DNA of 64,000 bases from Oscillospiraceae bacterium (GTDB lineage Bacteria; Bacillota; Clostridia; Oscillospirales; Oscillospiraceae). The stretch is taken from NCBI GenBank assembly GCA_017430455.1, contig JAFRMX010000016.1, forward strand, positions 1 through 64,000, read 5' to 3'. Positions 60,127-64,000 of this stretch are shown here, one piece after another (within the stretch, counting starts at the first letter, position 1; every line of letters begins with the position of its first letter). Below the pieces are notes generated by a model. The model did not search any database, was not told the origin of the DNA, and saw nothing but the letters and a program-made list of their open reading frames with translations. The position numbers and the translations under genes are program-made.

Positions 60127-61125
60127 TTATTTCAGGTGCTCCGCAAAGAAGCCTTCCAGCTTGTCAAACGGGATGGCGTCCTTTCCGCCGCCGTCGTAGA
60201 GATCGGTGTGGACGGCGCCGGGGATGATCATGAGTTCCTTGTTGTCCGCGTATTTGCTGTCCCTGACCATATCCGCGTAGGCGTCACGTGAAAAATAGCA
60301 GGAGTGTGCCTTGTCGCCGTGAACCAGAAGGACCGCGCTGCGGATCTCATTTGAATACTTCAGAATCGGCTGATTGACAAAGGACTCGCAACCGATGACG
60401 TTCCAGCCGCCGTTGGAGTTAAGGGAACGGGGATGATATCCGCGCGGAGTCTTGTAGTAGTCGTAATAATCCTTAACGAAGAAGGGGGCGTCCTCAGGCA
60501 GGGGATCGACCACGCCTCCGCCGAGCTTGTATTCTCCGTTTTTCAGGTCTTCCAGGCGCTGGGCGCACATGGACGCCTTCATCTGATAACGGGCTTCCTC
60601 GCTGTCCGCGGAGTCAAAATAGCCCTTGGCGTTGACACGGGTCATATCGTACATCGTCATGGCGGCCGTTGCCTTGACGCGGGTGTCCAGAGCGGCCGTA
60701 TTTATCGCCATTCCACCCCAGCCGCAGATACCGATGATCCCGATGCGCGCGGGATTGACCTTTTCATGGAGGGAAAGGAAGTCCACCGCCGCCATGAAGT
60801 CCTCGGTATTGATATCCGGGGAGGCCATGTAACGTACGTTTCCTCCGCTCTCACCCGTGAAGGAGGGGTCGAAGGCCAGAGTCACGAATCCGCGCTCTGA
60901 CATCGTCTGGGCGTAAAGGCCGGAGCACTGTTCCTTGACCGCTCCGAAGGGGCCGCAGACCGCGATCGCGGGCAGTTTACCGGCAGCGTCTTTCGGAATA
61001 TACAGATCCGCTGCCAGCGTAATGCCGTAACGGTTCACAAAGGTCACCTTGCTGTGACCGACTTTTTCACTTTTCGGGAAGGTCTTGTCCCATTCCATTG
61101 TCAGTTCCAGATTTTCCAGCTTCAT
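60127..61125 (-). CDS. Alpha/beta hydrolase, dienelactone hydrolase-like (copy 2)
   Basis: The 332-residue protein is a close paralogue of the 23947 gene: MEWDKTFPKSEKVGHSKVTF at the start, GICGWGG with a Cys nucleophile, and PGAVHTDLYDGGGKDAIPFD at the end. AAAGGAG precedes the ATG. It lies 14 bases after a small Cys-containing gene and is divergent, across a shared operator, from a LysR gene that is itself a paralogue of the 22916 LysR. Confidence 0.88.
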   Translation of the reverse strand: MKLENLELTMEWDKTFPKSEKVGHSKVTFVNRYGITLAADLYIPKDAAGKLPAIAVCGPFGAVKEQCSGLYAQTMSERGFVTLAFDPSFTGESGGNVRYMASPDINTEDFMAAVDFLSLHEKVNPARIGIIGICGWGGMAINTAALDTRVKATAAMTMYDMTRVNAKGYFDSADSEEARYQMKASMCAQRLEDLKNGEYKLGGGVVDPLPEDAPFFVKDYYDYYKTPRGYHPRSLNSNGGWNVIGCESFVNQPILKYSNEIRSAVLLVHGDKAHSCYFSRDAYADMVRDSKYADNKELMIIPGAVHTDLYDGGGKDAIPFDKLEGFFAEHLK

Positions 61126-61139
61126 ATTTTTTCTCCTTT

Positions 61140-61355
61140 TCAGTTTTTCTTTACCTGGTGAATGAGCAGATCCAGCCGGTCCAGCTGCTTCTGTTTCTCG
61201 TGGATCTCCTCAAGTGTGTCACAGCGGCAGGAACGCAGACAGCGAACAAGATCTTCAGACGCTCCGCATCGGAAAAGCGACTCCGCCCTCTGTATGGCGG
61301 CGTCGCTGCAGCCGGAGTCTTCCATACATTCCCTGATTCGGATCCAGTTATCCAT
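61140..61355 (-). CDS. Small Cys-containing helical protein
   Basis: The 71-residue protein (MDNWIRIRECMEDSGCSDAA ... CLRSCRCDTLEEIHEKQKQL) has GGAGG nine bases before its ATG and lies just before the hydrolase gene, so it is a real gene. It contains five cysteines and an amphipathic C-terminal helix. The first hydrolase locus lacks this gene. I do not recognise the family. Confidence 0.75.
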   Translation of the reverse strand: MDNWIRIRECMEDSGCSDAAIQRAESLFRCGASEDLVRCLRSCRCDTLEEIHEKQKQLDRLDLLIHQVKKN

Positions 61356-61428
61356 CCTGATTTTCCTCCACGGACTTCTTTCAACAGCAGAATAGCATAT
61401 TGAAAGATGTTGTGCTAATGGTTATAAT

Positions 61429-61460
61429 GAATATCGTGATAGTCGCGATTAGAATATCAT
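61429..61460 (+). promoter_or_regulatory. LysR operator of the second hydrolase locus
   Basis: GAATATCGTGATAGTC (61429-61444) matches the perfect palindrome of the first locus at 14 of 16 bases, and GAATATCAT recurs at 61452-61460. The sites lie between the divergent small gene/hydrolase unit and the LysR gene. Confidence 0.75.
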
Positions 61461-61487
61461 AAAACTGATTTGGGATGTGAAGCTGTT

Positions 61488-62366
61488 ATGGAGATCCGAA
61501 CCTTGAGATATTTCCTGGCGGTTGCCAGAGAAGAGAATATGTCCCGCGCGGCAGAGCTTCTGCACGTAACGCAGCCGACGCTGTCCAAAGCGCTTAAAAG
61601 CCTGGAGGATGAGCTTGGGAAAAAGCTTTTTACCCGGCACAGCTTCAGCATAGCGCTAACGGAGGAGGGCATCCTTCTCAGGAACCGGGCTGAGGATCTG
61701 GTCTCCATGGCGGACAAGATCGAGCAGGAATTTCTTTCTCTGGACGATGTTACAGGCGGAGACCTCTACTTCGGCCTGGCTGAGTCCCGGCAGATCCGCA
61801 GTCTCGCAAGGGAGATCCGTGAATTCAAAAAAATGTATCCTGGCCTTCGATACCACATCACCAGCGGCGATACGGAGCAGGTCACGGAAAAGCTGGATAA
61901 GGGACTTCTGGATTTTGCCGCGATCTTTGAGATGCCGGATGAAAAGAAATACAACTTTATCCGCTTCCCTGAAGCTGACTACTTCGGGGCCGTTGTCCCG
62001 GCGGACTCGGAGCTGGCAAAGAAAGACTGTATAATTGCAGAGGATCTCGCGGGACTGCCGCTGTTCACGTCCAAGCAGAGCTGGGAGAATGATATTCGTC
62101 CGTGGGCAGGAGACAGGTTTTCCCTGTTTCGCCTGGAAGGCTCCTTCCGCCTTGCCTACAACGGGTCCCTGTTTGCCCGGGAAGGCCTGGGGATCCTGCT
62201 GACGCTGAACGATCTGGTGGACACATCCCCGGATAGCGGCCTTGTCTTTCTGCCTCTTGCCCCGCGCCTTGAAATGAAGATGTATCTGATATGGAACAAG
62301 TATCAGAGCTTTACGCCAATTGCGGAGAGGTTTTTAAAACAGATCCGGGAATCGTTTGCAAAATGA
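61488..62366 (+). CDS. LysR family transcriptional regulator (copy 2)
   Basis: The 292-residue protein starts MEIRTLRYFLAVAREENMSRAAELLHVTQPTLSK and is closely similar to the 22916 LysR throughout (DLYFGLAESRQIRSLAREI versus ELYFGLAESYQIRYLAREI). The ATG at 61488 gives the standard LysR N-terminus. It is divergent from the hydrolase it probably controls. Confidence 0.92.
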   Translation: MEIRTLRYFLAVAREENMSRAAELLHVTQPTLSKALKSLEDELGKKLFTRHSFSIALTEEGILLRNRAEDLVSMADKIEQEFLSLDDVTGGDLYFGLAESRQIRSLAREIREFKKMYPGLRYHITSGDTEQVTEKLDKGLLDFAAIFEMPDEKKYNFIRFPEADYFGAVVPADSELAKKDCIIAEDLAGLPLFTSKQSWENDIRPWAGDRFSLFRLEGSFRLAYNGSLFAREGLGILLTLNDLVDTSPDSGLVFLPLAPRLEMKMYLIWNKYQSFTPIAERFLKQIRESFAK

Positions 62367-62367
62367 A

Positions 62368-62399
62368 AAGTACCCTGATCTGTCGGGATCAGAGTACTT
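62368..62399 (+). terminator. Terminator-like hairpin after the second LysR gene
   Basis: AAGTACCCTGATC and GATCAGAGTACTT pair with one mismatch. Only a short T run follows. It resembles the terminator at 59017. Confidence 0.65.
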
Positions 62400-62401
62400 C
62401 T

Positions 62402-62448
62402 ATGGCGGAGAGTAAGGGATTCGGTCGCGCCTGCGGGCTTGGTCGGTC
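62402..62448 (-). pseudogene. Partial tRNA-Ser duplicate (3' end and decayed variable arm)
   Basis: The 22 bases 62402-62423 are identical to 62551-62572, the 3' end (with CCA complement) and T arm of the intact tRNA-Ser. The next bases (CCTGCGGGCTTG) resemble the tRNA variable arm (CCTGTGGGCTTG) with changes. It is a truncated, decaying copy 149 bases from the real gene. Confidence 0.75.
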
Positions 62449-62503
62449 GCGGGTCCGGCCATCCGCATGAAGGCCGTTCAATACCGCGACGGTTCGAATC
62501 CCA
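62432..62503 (+). repeat. tRNA-like dispersed repeat, copy B
   Basis: This 72-base element matches 54247-54318 at 62 of 72 positions with no gap and ends in the same CGACGGTTCGAATCCCA. It overlaps the decayed tRNA-Ser copy on the other strand and is followed by the tRNA terminator hairpin. Confidence 0.75.
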
Positions 62504-62513
62504 TAACTGACTA

Positions 62514-62550
62514 TAAAAAAGAAGACCTTCAGGAGAAGATCTTCTTTTTA
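62514..62550 (-). terminator. Terminator of the tRNA-Ser genes
   Basis: On the minus strand AAAAAGAAGATCTTC and GAAGGTCTTCTTTTTT form the stem, with a T-rich end directly after the tRNA. The hairpin at 30099-30140 belongs to the same type. Confidence 0.85.
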
Positions 62551-62551
62551 A

Positions 62552-62640
62552 TGGCGGAGAGTAAGGGATTCGAACCCCTGTGGGCTTGCACCCAAACGGT
62601 TTTCAAGACCGCCCCGTTATGACCGCTTCGGTAACTCTCC
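62552..62640 (-). tRNA. tRNA-Ser (anticodon UGA)
   Basis: The minus strand starts GGAGAGTTACCGAAGCGG and ends in TTCGAATCCCTTACTCTCC plus CCA. The anticodon loop is CTTGAAA with anticodon UGA (plus-strand TCA at 62603-62605). The long variable arm GGGTGCAAGCCC confirms a class II serine tRNA. The CCA end is encoded. Confidence 0.95.
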
Positions 62641-62656
62641 GTTTACGGTTTTTAAT

Positions 62657-62684
62657 GAAAGAGCACGCGATCGCGTGCTCTTTC
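62657..62684. promoter_or_regulatory. 28-bp perfect palindrome between the two tRNA genes
   Basis: GAAAGAGCACGCGA and its exact complement form a 14-bp stem with no spare loop bases. It lies between tRNA-Ser(GCU) and tRNA-Ser(UGA). It may be a processing or partial termination hairpin; no strong T run follows. Confidence 0.7.
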
Positions 62685-62685
62685 G

Positions 62686-62777
62686 TGGCGCAGAAGGAGG
62701 GATTTGAACCCTCGCACGCTTTTGACACGTCTACTCCCTTAGCAGGGGAGCCCCTTCGGCCTCTTGGGTACTTCTGC
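62686..62777 (-). tRNA. tRNA-Ser (anticodon GCU)
   Basis: The minus strand starts GCAGAAGTACCCAAGAGG and ends in TTCAAATCCCTCCTTCTGC plus CCA. The loop CTGCTAA carries anticodon GCU, and the long variable arm is present. It is upstream of tRNA-Ser(UGA) in the same direction. Confidence 0.95.
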
Positions 62778-62961
62778 AAGCCGAATGAATGCAATCTCTC
62801 AAAATTGCCCGTGTATCATAGCATAAGCAAATAGTATTGTCAAGAATAATCGGATAACATATTAAGACAATAATTGCTCAAAAAAATCCGCCGGAACAGA
62901 TGTTTTCTGTTGACCTGCAAGGGAAAAATGGGGTATATTTATACAGAAAGAGGCGATTGAT

Positions 62962-63384
62962 ATGATTGAAAACCAATTTTCTAAACTTTTCAAGCTGCTG
63001 AGGCTCTCCGGATACCGCAGCATATTTCATAAACTCTGCAACAGAGAAGGATCTTTGAGCGCGACCGAGGCATACGCTGCGGATGTTATCTATCTGCTTG
63101 ACGAACCGACGATCAAGGAGTTTTCCGCGTTTTTGGGAATAAGCCAGCCGAATGCCTCATACAAGGTAAACAGCCTTATAGCAAAAGGATATATCGAGAA
63201 AGAGCTGTCCGAGACCGACAGAAGAACAGCCCGTCTCAGAGTTACCGAGAAATTCCATAAATACTATGATGAGACCGAAGCGGCCGTCCGTAAAGTGGCA
63301 GGCGCTCTGGAAGAGTACTATTCTCCTGCGGAAATAGAGCTCTTTGAGAAGATGCTCATCACGCTCAGCAAGAAGATATCCTGA
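62962..63384 (+). CDS. MarR family transcriptional regulator
   Basis: The 140-residue winged-helix protein has EFSAFLGISQPNASYKVNSLIAKGYIEKELSETDRRTARLRVTEK, the typical recognition helix and wing. GAGGCGA precedes the ATG. It is a single gene with a strong terminator. Its target is not evident. The stretch 62778-62961 is AT-rich upstream sequence with no further gene. Confidence 0.93.
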   Translation: MIENQFSKLFKLLRLSGYRSIFHKLCNREGSLSATEAYAADVIYLLDEPTIKEFSAFLGISQPNASYKVNSLIAKGYIEKELSETDRRTARLRVTEKFHKYYDETEAAVRKVAGALEEYYSPAEIELFEKMLITLSKKIS

Positions 63385-63398
63385 AAACCGCATAAAAA

Positions 63399-63449
63399 AG
63401 AAGTAACCCCTGACCGCAAACCGTTCAACTGCAGTCAGGGGTTACTTCT
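63399..63449. terminator. Bidirectional terminator after the MarR gene
   Basis: AGAAGTAACCCCTGAC and its exact complement form a 16-bp stem with a 19-base loop. T runs follow on both strands (AATTTTTTG on plus, TTTTTTATG on minus). Confidence 0.9.
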
Positions 63450-63670
63450 CTGAATTTTTTGTATCCAACATCATGGTTACCTCCTTTTCTTTTATTTTAA
63501 GATTCGATTACGGCCGATCGGAACATCCACACAAAAGCCACAGATGCATTCTACAAGATCTACTCATCTTAAATCCCTTTAAGCGGGATACACTTATCAT
63601 CCGGATCATTTAACGTCATTTCCGATCCCGTACAGCTGCCCCTCTCCTTCATAGGGGCTTTATATTATAA
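63450..63670 (-). ncRNA. Candidate structured leader or small RNA with a 10-codon frame
   Basis: The minus strand from about 63670 to the terminator at 63399 has several local stems (GCCCCTAT ... AGGGGC; CGGGAT ... ATCCCG; GGATC ... GATCC). Near 63480 lies a strong AAAGGAGG followed by a tiny frame, MMLDTKNSEK, then the terminator. No larger gene follows, so it looks like a small RNA or a leader cut off from its gene. I could not match it to a named riboswitch. Confidence 0.4.
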
Positions 63671-63741
63671 AACGGTTGTTTCCTTTAGGTGGACATAATA
63701 TAACACATTAGACACTTCGGCGCAATATGTAATAATACACA

Positions 63742-63852
63742 AAATTTCACTGTGAAATTTGTACAATATTGCTAATTGACAGGATCCAGTATTTCGTATA
63801 AAATGAACAATTGTTCGGCGCGGGGGCATTTTATGATATCCCCGCGTTATTT
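63742..63852 (+). promoter_or_regulatory. Regulatory knot: palindromes, promoter and early terminator
   Basis: AAATTTCACTGTGAAATTT (63742-63760) is a perfect odd palindrome. TTGACA (63776-63781) and TAAAAT (63799-63804) are 17 bases apart. GAACAATTGTTC (63806-63817) is a perfect palindrome at the start region. CGCGGGG ... CCCCGCG with TTATTTTAT (about 63819-63855) is a hairpin terminator only some 20 bases on. Any transcript would be very short or attenuated. Bases 63671-64000 hold no gene that I can support. Confidence 0.6.
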
Positions 63853-63931
63853 TATGCAAACAGCAAAAGTGGCGCCAATGTGGAAAAAAATCAGCAAGAA
63901 GTTCATGCAAATAGCGGAAAAATGCTAAAAT

Positions 63932-63961
63932 TTGACTTAAGTGGGGATTATGTGTTATAAT
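63932..63961 (+). promoter_or_regulatory. Promoter reading out of the window
   Basis: TTGACT (63932-63937) and TATAAT (63956-63961) are 18 bases apart, in an AT-rich stretch ending at the window edge. The gene it serves is outside. Confidence 0.65.
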
Positions 63962-64000
63962 ACGATGATATGAATGGTGAATTACACCACATATTTATAA

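Noticed and set aside
63450..63670. Named riboswitch (M-box, manganese, ZTP, SAM, guanidine, lysine)
   Set aside because: I compared remembered core motifs of these classes by eye and found none; only the general structured appearance remains.
63665..63910. 81-codon open frame on the minus strand near the right edge
   Set aside because: It runs through promoters, palindromes and a terminator, lacks a ribosome site and has random-looking residues.

Overview
The window looks like a chromosomal segment of a gut-type anaerobic Bacillota bacterium (class Clostridia; a Lachnospiraceae or Oscillospiraceae relative is my inference). Reasons: strong AGGAGG ribosome sites, TTG starts, LacI/PadR/XRE/LysR regulators with sharp palindromic operators, a YolD-DinB-S24 SOS-like set, anaerobic Fe-S enzymes, and several cytoplasmic glycoside hydrolases. 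There is no rRNA, no CRISPR array and no recognisable insertion sequence. Base composition changes along the window, so it reads as a mosaic of accessory islands.

0-6.1 kb: the end of a glycan-use operon (GH2, GH78 rhamnosidase, sugar epimerase/isomerase, a 47-codon chimeric relic, GH43-like enzyme). 6.3-17.4 kb: an island bracketed by two near-identical terminator hairpins. It carries a LacI regulator fused to a PfkB (ribokinase-type) sugar kinase, with two operators around its own promoter, then a second kinase, a complete ribose-type ABC importer with two different permeases, a GH51 arabinofuranosidase, a small DUF6171-like protein and a nucleoside hydrolase. Together these look like uptake, cleavage and phosphorylation of furanosides. 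17.4-22.9 kb: an S24 repressor, Y-family polymerase and YolD-like gene, divergent from an orphan SF3 helicase whose primase domain looks degenerate. This resembles a phage or satellite switch without an integrase, and a cluster of GTGCAC repeats follows the helicase gene.

22.9-33.8 kb: small units: a LysR/hydrolase pair (a second copy lies at 60-62 kb), a cyclophilin-like lipoprotein, flavoprotein, MATE transporter with a PAS tail, hypoxanthine-DNA glycosylase, chagasin-like inhibitor, PadR-DUF2812, DUF362-dUTPase, a membrane M28 peptidase and an M20 amidohydrolase.

34-54.2 kb is the most interesting region: about 20 kb of coordinated catabolism. A LacI regulator sits upstream of a long operon: carbamate kinase, PrpF isomerase, MmgE/PrpD, TudS-like desulfidase, LeuCD-type hydratase, PreA-type flavo-Fe-S reductase, cyclic amidohydrolase, a variant carbamoyltransferase, SSS symporter with its 49-residue accessory protein, NCS1 ureide/pyrimidine permease and a nitrilase-type amidase. 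A converging pair (CoA-transferase, HMG-CoA lyase-like) and a PrpR-like regulator close it. The set suggests import of a cyclic ureide or pyrimidine, reduction, ring opening, carbamoyl phosphate and ATP formation, and conversion of a branched di/tricarboxylate to CoA-ester cleavage products. I know of no described pathway with this exact composition.

54.2-64 kb: a serine hydrolase, two decayed gene ends, an XRE-DUF6442 pair, a flavoprotein, a radical SAM enzyme, an exported aldo/keto reductase, the second hydrolase/LysR locus, two tRNA-Ser genes with a partial duplicate, a MarR regulator, and a possible structured RNA on the minus strand. A 72-bp tRNA-like repeat occurs at 54.25 and 62.43 kb.
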